Below, piece by piece: positions 45,804-53,906 of a stretch of 62,440 bases of DNA. The position numbers and the translations under genes were made by a program. This DNA is from an uncultured Bacteroidia bacterium (GTDB lineage: Bacteria > Bacteroidota > Bacteroidia > Bacteroidales > F082). Below the pieces are notes generated by a model. It worked only from the letters and a program-made list of their open reading frames with translations. It ran no database searches and was not told where the DNA came from. How positions within the stretch are numbered: the first letter of the stretch is position 1; each line of letters opens with the position of its first letter. The stretch is taken from NCBI GenBank assembly GCA_902785755.1, contig CACZZO010000018.1:1-62440 (forward strand), in the 5' to 3' direction.

Positions 45804-47021
45804 TCAAAAATTAACTTCGGTATCGTAATAGCAGCACTTCAGCAATTGTTCCATTTCCTCTTGCGTTGGGATGCGCGGGTTGGAGCCTGTGCAAGCGTCG
45901 CCGATGGCGTTCTTGGCGATTTCGGGCAGCCTTTCAAGGAACACGTTTTCAGGCACAAAGCCTTGCTCGCAAGGGTAGGAGTCGGCACCATAGTTCTTGA
46001 TGCAGTGCGGGATGTTGAGGTCGTCGTTCATCTTGCGCAGTGCGGCGATGAGCAGGGCAACTTTTTCGTCGTCGTTGCTTCCGCCGAGGTTCATTGCGTC
46101 GGCAATGGCACCATAGCGTTGTTTGGCCTCGGGGTTCTTGGCGTTGAAGGCAATCACCTTGGGCAGATACATTGCATTGGCTGCGCCGTGGATGATGTGT
46201 GCGCCAAAGTCGGCAAACACGGCTCCCGTCTTGTGGGCCATCGAGTGGACGATGCCCAACAGGGCATTGGAGAAGGCCATTCCGGCAAGGCATTGGGCGT
46301 TGTGCATCTCGTTGCGGGCGTTCACGTCGCCGTTGTACGAGTTCACCAAGTCCCTCTGTATCATCTTGATGGCGTGCATAGCCAACGGGTCGGTGTAGTC
46401 GCAGTGGGCGGTCGAGACGTAGGCTTCGATGGCGTGTGTCATTGCGTCCATTCCTGTATGGGCCACCAACTTCTTGGGCATAGTTTGGGCCAAAGCTGGG
46501 TCAACAATGGCCACGTCGGGCGTGATTTCAAAGTCGGCGATGGGGTATTTGATGCCCTTTTCATAGTCGGTGATGATGGAGAAGGCGGTCACTTCGGTGG
46601 CCGTGCCCGAGGTGGACGAAACGGCGCAGAAATGGGCCTTGGTTCTCAATTTGGGCAAGCCGAACACCTTGCACATATCTTCGAAAGTGGTTTCAGGGTA
46701 TTCGTACTTAATCCACATTGCTTTGGCCGCGTCGATGGGCGAACCGCCGCCAATGGCCACAATCCAGTCGGGTTGGAAGTCTTGCATCACGGCGGCACCG
46801 TTCATCACGGTCTCCACCGACGGGTCCGGCTCGATGCCGTCAATCACTTTCACTTCCATTCCGGCCTCTTGCAGGTAGGCAATGGCCTTGTCCAAAAATC
46901 CGAAGCGTTTCATACTTCCGCCGCCTACGCAAATGACGGCGCGTTTGCCTGTGAAGGTCTTCAATGCTTCAAGAGCGTTTTCTCCGTGATAAAGGTCTCT
47001 CGGTAATGTGAATCTATTCAT
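45804..47021 (-). CDS. Iron-containing (type III) alcohol dehydrogenase
   Basis: 405 residues from the ATG at 47021 (MNRFTLPRDLYHGENALEAL); a TTG at 47051 would add ten. NAD(P)-binding motifs VICVGGGSM and AIGGGSPIDAAK and the metal-ligand region (DPLAMHAIK, GIVHSMAHKTGA, IIHGAANAMYLP) are typical of BDH/Fe-ADH enzymes. It resembles the C-terminal half of AdhE, encoded next to it. It probably reduces an aldehyde with NADH in fermentative ethanol or butanol-type metabolism. The 78-base gap to adhE has no clear promoter or terminator, so the two may be co-transcribed. Confidence 0.88.
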   Translation of the reverse strand: MNRFTLPRDLYHGENALEALKTFTGKRAVICVGGGSMKRFGFLDKAIAYLQEAGMEVKVIDGIEPDPSVETVMNGAAVMQDFQPDWIVAIGGGSPIDAAKAMWIKYEYPETTFEDMCKVFGLPKLRTKAHFCAVSSTSGTATEVTAFSIITDYEKGIKYPIADFEITPDVAIVDPALAQTMPKKLVAHTGMDAMTHAIEAYVSTAHCDYTDPLAMHAIKMIQRDLVNSYNGDVNARNEMHNAQCLAGMAFSNALLGIVHSMAHKTGAVFADFGAHIIHGAANAMYLPKVIAFNAKNPEAKQRYGAIADAMNLGGSNDDEKVALLIAALRKMNDDLNIPHCIKNYGADSYPCEQGFVPENVFLERLPEIAKNAIGDACTGSNPRIPTQEEMEQLLKCCYYDTEVNF

Positions 47022-47099
47022 TTCTTTGTTGATTTTTGAGTTGGTTGTCAATTGTTTATTTTGTCGGTTTTGTTTGATTGTTGGTTGTTGAAAATCCTC

Positions 47100-49724
47100 T
47101 TATTTCCCGTAATAGGCTTGCTTGTAGATTTCGACGATTTCTTTCACCAACGGGTATTTCGGGTTGGCGCCGGTGCATTGGTCGTCGTGGGCTTTCTCGG
47201 CGAGGGCTTCCACATTGGCCATAAACACCTTCTCGTCGATGCCGGCTTCCTTGATGCTTAACGGCATATCCATATCTTTCATCAGTTGGCGGATGGCGGC
47301 GATGAAGTTGTCGATGCTTTCTTCGTCGTTCTTGCCACCAAAGCCGAGGAATCGGGCGGCCTTGGCCAATTTCTCATCGGCCATAAAGCGTTCATACTTT
47401 GGGAACGGAACGAACTTATTGGGTTTCAGCGAATTGTATTTCACAACGTAAGGCAACAGAATGGCGTTGGCGCGTCCGTGCGGGATGTGGTAGTCGCCGC
47501 CAAGTTTGTGGGCCATACTGTGGTTGAGGCCGAGGAAGGCGTTGGTGAAGGCCATACCGGCAATGCACGAGGCGTTGTGCATCTTTTCGCGGGCTTTCAG
47601 GTCGAACTGGCCGTTCTCGTAGGCGCGTTTCAGGTAGCCAAACACGAGGTCCATGGCTTGCAGGGCGAGGCCGTCGGTGTAGTCGTTAGCCATGTTGGAG
47701 ATGTAGGCTTCGATGGCGTGGGTCAGCACGTCCATACCAGTGTCGGCGGTGGCGCGCTTAGGCAAAGAAACCACAAACTGCGGGTCGATGATGGCCACGT
47801 TGGGTGTCACGGCATAGTCGGCCAAAGGATACTTGATGCCTTTCTTCTTGTCAGTGATGACGGTGAAGGCGGTCACCTCGCTTCCCGTACCCGAAGTGGT
47901 CGGGATGGCCACCATTTTGCATTGCTGGCCCAAGTGCGGGAACTTCACCACGCGCTTGCGAATGTCCATAAACTTTTGGCGCAGGCCGTCAAACGAGGTT
48001 TCGGGGTGCTCGTAGAACAGCCACATACACTTGGCCGCGTCCATAGCTGAACCGCCGCCCAAGGCAATGATAACGTCAGGCTGGAACGAGCGCATCTCGG
48101 CCACGCCCCTCATCACGGTATCGACATCCGGATCGGGCTCCACGTCGGAGAAGATCTTGTAGTGACAGCTCTCCTCGCGCTTGTTGAGGTAATAGGTCAC
48201 TTTATCGACATAGCCGAGCTGCACCATCATCGGGTCGCTCACGATGAAGGCCTTGCTGATGCCTTCCATGCTTTCGAGATATTGCACCGAACCGTATTCA
48301 AAATAGATTTTCGGCGGGATTTTGAACCATTGCATATTGACTCTTCTTTTTGCGATTTTCTTCTTGTTGATAAGGTTGACGGTCGAAACGTTGGCCGTGG
48401 TGCTGTTGTGGCCGTAGGAGCCGCAGCCGAGGGTCAGCGACGGGGTGTTGGTGTTGTAGATGTCGCCGATGGCACCTTGCGACGAGGGCGAGTTGACGAT
48501 AATGCGCCCCACCTTCATTGCCTTGCCGAACTTCTCGATGAGGTCGTCGTTGGTGCTGTGGATGATGGCCGTGTGGCCCAAACCGCCCAAGTCGAGCATC
48601 TTGCGGCACATCTCGAAACCTTCCACGTGGTTGTTCACCACATAGTAGGCCAACACGGGCGAAAGTTTCTCACGCGACAGCGGATAGTCGGGGCCAACAT
48701 CTTTCAAGCGGGCAATCAGTATCTTGGTGTTTTCAGGCACTTTCACGCCCGACTTGTCGGCAATCCAGTAGGCCGACTTGCCCACCACGTCAGGATTGAC
48801 CGCACCCTTTTCGGCATTGATGACAAATGCCGACACCTTCTTGATCTCGTCTTCGTTCAAGAAATAGCAGCCGTTTTCTTTCATATAACTCTCAAACAGG
48901 TTGGAAATCACCTTATCGACGATGACGGCTTGCTCCGAGGCACAAATCATACCGTTGTCGAAGGTCTTCGACATCATCAGGTCGGTGCAGGCGCGTTTCA
49001 CGTTGGCCGAGGTCTCTATATAACAAGGTGCGTTGCCGGGACCCACGCCAAGGGCGGGTTTGCCGCAACTGTAAGCCGAGCGCACCATTCCCGAACCGCC
49101 CGTGGCTAAAATCAGCGACACTTTCGGATGGTTCATCAAAGCCATTGTTGCTTCTACTGAAGGATGCTCGATCCATTGGATGCAGTGTTCAGGTGCTCCG
49201 GCGGCAATGGCAGCGTCGCGCAAGGTCTTGGCGGCAGCCAACGAAGATTGCTGGGCCGAGGGATGGAAACCGAAAATGATCGGGTTGCGGGCTTTGGTGC
49301 AAATCAGCGACTTGAACATAGTTGTTGAGGTGGGGTTGGTGACGGGAGTCACGCCAGCGACGATGCCGACTGGCTCAGCCACTTCCACATAACCTTCCAT
49401 TTCGTTGTCTTCCACCACACCCACGGTCTTTTCGTCCTTGATGGAGTTCCAGATGTATTCTGTCGCGAAAATGTTCTTGATGATCTTGTCCTCATAAACG
49501 CCGCGCTGTGTTTCCTCGTGGGCAAGTTTGGCCAACTCGCGATGGTGTTCCAAACCCGCCAAAGCCATTGCGTAGACGATTTTGTCCACTTGCTCTTGGT
49601 CGAAGGTGACGTAGGTCTTCAAGGCTTCTTCGGCGTTTCTGACTAAAATGTCGATTTCTTCCTGTATCGATAATTGTTTATCGATTTTAACTGTTGAGGT
49701 TTCCTTTTCCTTAGATGTTTTCAT
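47100..49724 (-). CDS. adhE: Bifunctional acetaldehyde-CoA / alcohol dehydrogenase
   Basis: 874 residues, usual AdhE length. The N-terminal aldehyde dehydrogenase half has the catalytic Cys in FDNGMICASEQAV and the GVGPGNAPCYIE motif. The C-terminal iron alcohol dehydrogenase half has ALGGGSAMDAAK and the metal region GLNHSMAHKLGG..HIPHGRANAILLP. It converts acetyl-CoA to ethanol with two NADH, a main sink for surplus reductant. Codons 14-19 contain a perfect CGATA-N6-TATCG dyad (49668-49683). It follows rex after 36 bases, an arrangement that fits Rex control. Confidence 0.95.
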   Translation of the reverse strand: MKTSKEKETSTVKIDKQLSIQEEIDILVRNAEEALKTYVTFDQEQVDKIVYAMALAGLEHHRELAKLAHEETQRGVYEDKIIKNIFATEYIWNSIKDEKTVGVVEDNEMEGYVEVAEPVGIVAGVTPVTNPTSTTMFKSLICTKARNPIIFGFHPSAQQSSLAAAKTLRDAAIAAGAPEHCIQWIEHPSVEATMALMNHPKVSLILATGGSGMVRSAYSCGKPALGVGPGNAPCYIETSANVKRACTDLMMSKTFDNGMICASEQAVIVDKVISNLFESYMKENGCYFLNEDEIKKVSAFVINAEKGAVNPDVVGKSAYWIADKSGVKVPENTKILIARLKDVGPDYPLSREKLSPVLAYYVVNNHVEGFEMCRKMLDLGGLGHTAIIHSTNDDLIEKFGKAMKVGRIIVNSPSSQGAIGDIYNTNTPSLTLGCGSYGHNSTTANVSTVNLINKKKIAKRRVNMQWFKIPPKIYFEYGSVQYLESMEGISKAFIVSDPMMVQLGYVDKVTYYLNKREESCHYKIFSDVEPDPDVDTVMRGVAEMRSFQPDVIIALGGGSAMDAAKCMWLFYEHPETSFDGLRQKFMDIRKRVVKFPHLGQQCKMVAIPTTSGTGSEVTAFTVITDKKKGIKYPLADYAVTPNVAIIDPQFVVSLPKRATADTGMDVLTHAIEAYISNMANDYTDGLALQAMDLVFGYLKRAYENGQFDLKAREKMHNASCIAGMAFTNAFLGLNHSMAHKLGGDYHIPHGRANAILLPYVVKYNSLKPNKFVPFPKYERFMADEKLAKAARFLGFGGKNDEESIDNFIAAIRQLMKDMDMPLSIKEAGIDEKVFMANVEALAEKAHDDQCTGANPKYPLVKEIVEIYKQAYYGK
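49668..49683. promoter_or_regulatory. CGATA-N6-TATCG dyad in the start of adhE
   Basis: CGATA ATTGTT TATCG, extended to TCGATA/TATCGA arms. It has the same pattern as the sites before aspA and the ferredoxin-nqr operon, but lies inside the first codons. Confidence 0.5.
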
Positions 49725-49760
49725 TTTCTTAAAATTGTTGTTGGAAAATGTATCGGTTCG

Positions 49761-50417
49761 TTATTTGTTTTTCAATTTATAGGCAAGTTGGCGCGAAAGC
49801 ACAGCGAGCGAAGAGGGGAGGTTCTCGTTTTTCACGAGGATGCCTTGTGGCACGTTGAGCAGCGCGAAAGCGAAGTTCCAGATGGCGAGGATGCCGCACG
49901 CCACCATTTGGTCACACACGGCCTGCGCTTGGTCGGCGGGCACGGTGATGATGCCGATTTTGACCCCGGTGCGCTGGATGTAGTTCTCCATCTTTTCCAT
50001 TGGAAGGATGAATTTGTCTCCGACCTGAAGGCCGTGCAGGTCGGGGTCCTTGTCGAACCCAACCGCGATGTTCAGCCCCATACTCGAAAACTCTTTGTTT
50101 GTCAAAATCAGCCTACCCAGGCTTCCCACGCCGACCAAGATGGCTTCATCAACTTTATTATAACCTAAATAATCACTCAAATCGTTTATCAAAGTATCGA
50201 TTTCAAAGCCAGTGCGGGGCTTGCCTTCCACGCTGCTCACGCCTGCCAAGTCCTTGCGGACCAAGACAGGATTGAGGTTGAGGCTTTGGGCAACGGCGGC
50301 TGCCGACACATATTCCTCGCCGTTCTGCTGCATCTTGCGGATGTGGCTGTAGTATAGCGGCAACCGGCTCAAGGTCGATTTCGGTACTACCAAGGATGTG
50401 TTGTGTTGCGTTGCCAT
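49761..50417 (-). CDS. rex: Redox-sensing transcriptional repressor Rex
   Basis: 218 residues. The winged-helix DNA-binding part spans about 14-80 (KSTLSRLPLYYSHIRKM, RKDLAGVS, GKPRTGFEID) and the Rossmann NAD(H)-binding part has GVGSLG (96-101) and FDKDP. Rex leaves DNA when NADH/NAD+ is high, derepressing fermentation genes. Here it sits directly before adhE, its classic target, and probably also governs itself through the dyad at 50420-50435. Confidence 0.94.
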   Translation of the reverse strand: MATQHNTSLVVPKSTLSRLPLYYSHIRKMQQNGEEYVSAAAVAQSLNLNPVLVRKDLAGVSSVEGKPRTGFEIDTLINDLSDYLGYNKVDEAILVGVGSLGRLILTNKEFSSMGLNIAVGFDKDPDLHGLQVGDKFILPMEKMENYIQRTGVKIGIITVPADQAQAVCDQMVACGILAIWNFAFALLNVPQGILVKNENLPSSLAVLSRQLAYKLKNK

Positions 50418-50419
50418 AT

Positions 50420-50435
50420 CGATACAGATTTATCT
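50420..50435. promoter_or_regulatory. CGATA-N6-TATCt dyad in the rex leader
   Basis: CGATA CAGATT TATCT, one mismatch from the pattern, two bases before the rex start codon and downstream of its -7 box. Confidence 0.45.
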
Positions 50436-50450
50436 ATTTGTTTGATGGCG

Positions 50451-50458
50451 CAAAAATA
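50451..50458 (-). promoter_or_regulatory. -7 promoter box of rex
   Basis: TATTTTTG on the minus strand, 33 bases before the ATG. A TTTG lies 23 bases upstream, within the adjoining dyad. Confidence 0.5.
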
Positions 50459-50496
50459 GTGCATTTTCCGATACGGTGTATCAAAAAAATGCACTA
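50457..50496. promoter_or_regulatory. 11-bp dyad overlapping the rex promoter
   Basis: TAGTGCATTTT (50457-50467) and AAAATGCACTA (50486-50496) are perfect inverted arms; between them GATAC-GGT-GTATC forms an inner palindrome. Read on the minus strand it is followed by TTTTTG, so it could end the S8 peptidase transcript, serve as an operator, or both. Confidence 0.55.
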
Positions 50497-50542
50497 ATTT
50501 TGAAAAGAATTATATATTGCTGATTTTTAGGGTGATAAATAA

Positions 50543-52777
50543 TCACGGAGCAATCTCAATCTCCACACCCACACTCCAAGGCGAAGGGTTGTTAGCCTTT
50601 GTGCCAAGAATCGGGTCGTCTTTGGTCAGGATGGGGGAGAGGCGATAACTGCCGTAAACACCGATGTTGATGACATTGGCAATGCTGTAACTGATGCGCG
50701 TGGTGGCACCGTATTCGAAACGGTTCATCGCCTTGGCACCGCTGATGTAGGTAACGACTTTGCTGTCATACGGTTGCGGATTGAGGGCGTTGCCGTCGTT
50801 ATCCGTCCAATTGATGTTTTCAATGAGCGTGATGTTGCGTGTGGCATTGACACCACCATACACGCCCATATCCCAGTTAATGCCCCACATGCGGATAATG
50901 ATGCGCTGGAACAGTTCTCCGCGCACTTGGAAATTCCTCATGGAGGTCTCGCCTTTCAAAAGGTCCAATTGGCCGTCTTTGTTGCGGCAAATGAACTTGT
51001 TCCAGCCGAGGCCAAGGCCCATACCTATTTTATATGTCTTGCCGTACATCCATCGGAAACCGAAGTCGAAGTGGGTGTTGGAACCGTTCCATTGATTGCT
51101 TTTAAGAGGATGGTCCAATTGGAGGAAAAACGATGTTTGCCAGCCTTCATTTTTCACCTTTTTAAAAGTGCCGTTTTGGCTGTTGCGGTTGTTGGCGAGC
51201 AAGTTGACATCGCCGCCCATTCCGCTGATAGGGCAGGAGTCGTAGAAGCCGTTATAGCTGACATTCAGTTTCTTGCCTTCGCCGAAATTGCTGTTGAACA
51301 GTTTGATGCCAGTTGAATCGGGCGACACCTTATAATAACCAAGCAACACTCCGTCATTGCCTTCCACATTGATGAAAACAGGTTGGTTCTCTACAATCTC
51401 AGAGAAAGTGATTTTCACGCCGTCCTTTTCCTGCACAAGGTTGAAGGAACGTTTGGCGGGCTTGAGGTCACCAGTGAAATAGGCGGCTTGAGGCACACCG
51501 TAACCGTAGGCATAGTCGAAATAAGGATAAAGGTTGGCGGATTTCTCGATTTCGGCCTTCATTTGGAGGGCGGTCTTGTTGCGCATGGTTTGCCAAGCGC
51601 AGGCACAGAAACCAGCCGTCAGCGGACTGGCGAACGAGGTTCCGGCTGCAATGGTATAGCCTCCGCTTGGGTCGGCTACATCAGCGATGCCGAAAGCCAT
51701 TACATTGGGTTTCAGTCGTTTGTCGGCAGTGGGGCCGTATGAACTGAATTTGATATGCTGGTAATTGTCCAAATCGCTTTCTATGCCGCCCACGGTGAGA
51801 ACGTTCTCGGCATCGGCGGGCGTGATGATGGTCATCCAACGTTTGTCGTCGCCTTCGTTGCCGGCAGAATTACAGATTAAAATGCCTTTTTCGACGGCTT
51901 TGTTGGCGGCTTTGGCGACGTATGAGGTACCATCCATATCCTTGGTCCAGTGGCGGTCTTTACCGTAGCCGAGCGAACTATTAATAATGTCGGCGCCGTT
52001 CTTGTCGGCCCATTCCGCGCCTTGCGCCCACCACACTTCTTCCTTGAACGGCTCAGGGTCGATTTCGGTGCGGGCCAAAAGGAACTCTGCTCCAGTGGCA
52101 AGGCCAAGTTTTTGACCCTTGTCGTTGATGCCAGCGATGCAACTCAGCACCATCGTGCCATGCGTGCTCCATCCGTACACATCCTCTATTTTATTGGGGA
52201 AGTTGTAGGTTTTGAGAATCTGATGGTTGTCACGCAAATGCTGGAAAGCTGGATGGGTGTTCACTTTTGGGAAACCACCGTCCATCACGCAGATGCGCAA
52301 GCCTTTGCCATCGATGCCTTTGTCGATGAAATGTTGGCCACCGAAACGGATGAGTTGGTCGGTGAGGATTTCGTTTTTGTCGTCCTCAGTTTCCTTGAAC
52401 TTGGTTTTAACGCGAGCCATTGTTCCGCTGGAAACAATTTCCTGAACACGCGCCACAAAGGGCAGTTGGGCGATTCGGTTCGCATTGTCGTCAGTAGCCT
52501 CAACGCCAATCGCATTGAGCCAACGCGATTCGCCGAAAACCTCTGTGGAATAGGTGTTTACCGCATTGATATAACTGTCGTTCAACGGGTAATTGCTGAT
52601 GTCGTAAAGGTCGGCGCCGCATTGTTGGTAACGCTCGATGGCTTTCGCATCGAAGTAGGAGTAGGGGTCGAATTGGGTGTCGTTTTTGTCAGTGAAGAAC
52701 ACCCAAAAACACTTTTCTTGTGCCATTGCCACGGTCGAAACGAGGGCAAAAACGGCGATGATTAAATTTTTTCTCAT
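50543..52777 (-). CDS. Secreted S8 (subtilisin) peptidase with barrel-like C-terminus
   Basis: 744 residues from the ATG at 52777 (MRKNLIIAVFALVSTVAMAQ, a clear signal peptide); the longer frame start is not credible. The catalytic triad is D166 (VMDGGFP), H206 (YGWSTHGTMV) and S381 (GTSFASPLTAG), with the oxyanion Asn in NSAGNEGDD. After the peptidase domain (to about 430) a beta-rich stretch runs to the end, with alternating aromatic strands (FDFGFRWMYGKTYKIGMGLG, NWDMGVYGG, ISYSIANVINIGVYGSYRL) that look like an outer-membrane beta-barrel or a related sheet. It may therefore be anchored in the outer membrane by its own C-terminus. Confidence 0.85.
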   Translation of the reverse strand: MRKNLIIAVFALVSTVAMAQEKCFWVFFTDKNDTQFDPYSYFDAKAIERYQQCGADLYDISNYPLNDSYINAVNTYSTEVFGESRWLNAIGVEATDDNANRIAQLPFVARVQEIVSSGTMARVKTKFKETEDDKNEILTDQLIRFGGQHFIDKGIDGKGLRICVMDGGFPKVNTHPAFQHLRDNHQILKTYNFPNKIEDVYGWSTHGTMVLSCIAGINDKGQKLGLATGAEFLLARTEIDPEPFKEEVWWAQGAEWADKNGADIINSSLGYGKDRHWTKDMDGTSYVAKAANKAVEKGILICNSAGNEGDDKRWMTIITPADAENVLTVGGIESDLDNYQHIKFSSYGPTADKRLKPNVMAFGIADVADPSGGYTIAAGTSFASPLTAGFCACAWQTMRNKTALQMKAEIEKSANLYPYFDYAYGYGVPQAAYFTGDLKPAKRSFNLVQEKDGVKITFSEIVENQPVFINVEGNDGVLLGYYKVSPDSTGIKLFNSNFGEGKKLNVSYNGFYDSCPISGMGGDVNLLANNRNSQNGTFKKVKNEGWQTSFFLQLDHPLKSNQWNGSNTHFDFGFRWMYGKTYKIGMGLGLGWNKFICRNKDGQLDLLKGETSMRNFQVRGELFQRIIIRMWGINWDMGVYGGVNATRNITLIENINWTDNDGNALNPQPYDSKVVTYISGAKAMNRFEYGATTRISYSIANVINIGVYGSYRLSPILTKDDPILGTKANNPSPWSVGVEIEIAP

Positions 52778-52795
52778 AAAATTTGAAATTTGCTG

Positions 52796-52803
52796 CAAAG
52801 GTA
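52796..52803 (-). promoter_or_regulatory. -7 promoter box of the S8 peptidase gene
   Basis: TACCTTTG on the minus strand, 18 bases before the ATG at 52777. Confidence 0.45.
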
Positions 52804-52816
52804 TGGTTTTATTTTC

Positions 52817-52824
52817 TACTTTTG
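52817..52824 (+). promoter_or_regulatory. -7 promoter box of the small acidic protein gene
   Basis: TACTTTTG, 25 bases before the ATG at 52850. TTTG at 52789 is 24 bases upstream, slightly long spacing. It is divergent with the S8 promoter. Confidence 0.45.
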
Positions 52825-52849
52825 TCACCAAATTTAAATCTATAAGCCT

Positions 52850-53185
52850 ATGGAAGAAAATCTTACCAAAGAAAAATTTGAAATCTTTATGATGCTTTGT
52901 GCGTCAGGTATTGACGGGAATATATCTATGACCGAACTTGAACGCATTCTCTCACAGTTCGACAGCAAGGTCTACAACGAGGTTTTTGAATCGTGGAAAT
53001 CGATGACAAGCCCTGCGTGGCTTAGCTTCTTCAAGGAGCACAAGGACGAATTCCTGAAGACCGAGGACGACAAGGCCGCTTTCATGGCCGACATCCATGA
53101 CATCGTTGGTGCCGACGGCGTGAATACGCTAAAAGAGCAGAACTTCGTCAAAGTGCTTGAAATGCTAATCAACGACGAGCTTTAA
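52850..53185 (+). CDS. Small acidic helical protein, function unknown
   Basis: 111 residues, no signal peptide or membrane helix. It is mostly helical and acidic, with the segment LCASGIDGNISMTELERILSQF near the start and IVGADGVNTLKEQNFVKVLEML near the end. The pattern of a D-G-x-I/V-x-x-x-E helix pair recalls TerB-type domains, but the likeness is weak. It has its own promoter and terminator, so it is a stand-alone gene. Confidence 0.65.
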   Translation: MEENLTKEKFEIFMMLCASGIDGNISMTELERILSQFDSKVYNEVFESWKSMTSPAWLSFFKEHKDEFLKTEDDKAAFMADIHDIVGADGVNTLKEQNFVKVLEMLINDEL

Positions 53186-53206
53186 TGTCGTCATGTCCTA
53201 TGAATC

Positions 53207-53248
53207 AAAGGCTTTCCGTTTGGCGCAATGCGACGGGAAGCCTTTTTT
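53207..53248 (+). terminator. Terminator after the small acidic protein gene
   Basis: Stem AAAGGCTTTCC / GGGAAGCCTTT with a T-run. Confidence 0.75.
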
Positions 53249-53270
53249 CATGCCCTAAAACCGCCTTTTC

Positions 53271-53293
53271 TAAATTAGAACGATTCTAATTTA
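53271..53293. promoter_or_regulatory. Perfect 10-bp dyad upstream of the bifurcating hydrogenase operon
   Basis: TAAATTAGAA (53271-53280), loop CGA, TTCTAATTTA (53284-53293). It lies about 86 bases before the -33 box and after the previous terminator, so it is an operator or activator-site candidate. Confidence 0.55.
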
Positions 53294-53378
53294 CGTTTTC
53301 GGTGTTTTTTGCCTGTGCAAATGTTTGAAATTAAAGCATTTGCAAAGTCGGTTGATTTGGAAAAAACTTTGCGTATTA

Positions 53379-53410
53379 TTTGGAATGAGCGGTATATTTC
53401 CCTAAATTTG
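53379..53410 (+). promoter_or_regulatory. Promoter of the bifurcating hydrogenase operon
   Basis: TTTG (53379-53382), 20-base spacer, TAAATTTG (53403-53410): an exact Bacteroidetes -33/-7 match. It also shows that the first gene starts at 53492 and not at the upstream in-frame codon at 53309. Confidence 0.75.
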
Positions 53411-53491
53411 CAGCGTTTTTCGGGTGTCTTTGCCCGACAGACAAAGAAAACAAAGTCAAATCACTCAATAATTAACCCAAAAAGGAAAAAT

Positions 53492-53881
53492 ATGGCAAAA
53501 GTTAAGTCATTAGCTGAACTGAAAGCTATGAGAGAAAAGCTTCAGTCGAACCTCGACCTTCGCGAAAAGAGCAACGACCCTGATTCGTTGGTGCAAGTTA
53601 AGGTCGCCATGGCCACCTGCGGTATCGCCGCCGGCGCCAAGCAAGTAATGGAACACATGATGGAGAAGGCCGACGAGCTGAAACTCGGCGTCGTCTTCAC
53701 CCAGACCGGCTGCATGGGCTACTGCCACGCCGAGCCAACCATCGAGGTGAAGTGCCCGGGCAAGGATCCGATCGTCTTCGGTCATGTCGACAACAACCGC
53801 GCTGATGAAATCCTCACCAAGTATGTGATGAACAACGAAATGGTTGAGGGTGTCATTCCCGTGAACTATGAAACTATCTAA
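53492..53881 (+). CDS. Thioredoxin-fold [2Fe-2S] protein, first gene of the hydrogenase operon
   Basis: 129 residues from the ATG at 53492 (MAKVKSLAELKAMREKL), preceded by AAAGGA. Cluster cysteines are in MATCGIAAGAKQ and TQTGCMGYCHAEP. It resembles the N-terminal domain of HydB/NuoF-type subunits and stand-alone ferredoxins found beside bifurcating hydrogenases (sometimes called HydD). The spacing C-x12-C seems to be shortened to one Cys at the first site, so cluster binding should be verified. It is followed by hydB after 25 bases. Confidence 0.8.
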   Translation: MAKVKSLAELKAMREKLQSNLDLREKSNDPDSLVQVKVAMATCGIAAGAKQVMEHMMEKADELKLGVVFTQTGCMGYCHAEPTIEVKCPGKDPIVFGHVDNNRADEILTKYVMNNEMVEGVIPVNYETI

Positions 53882-53906
53882 TAACCCTTAATTCGGAGGA
53901 ATTTAT

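Noticed and set aside
44385..47006. 873-codon open frame on the plus strand
   Set aside because: It is antisense to the sensory hydrogenase, ferredoxin and alcohol dehydrogenase genes and has Val/His/Asp/Gly-rich composition typical of the reverse of GC-rich codons. It shows no domain or start signal.
53309..53491. 61-codon extension before the first gene of the hydrogenase operon
   Set aside because: The consensus promoter at 53379-53410 lies inside it, and the ATG at 53492 has a good ribosome site and the family start.
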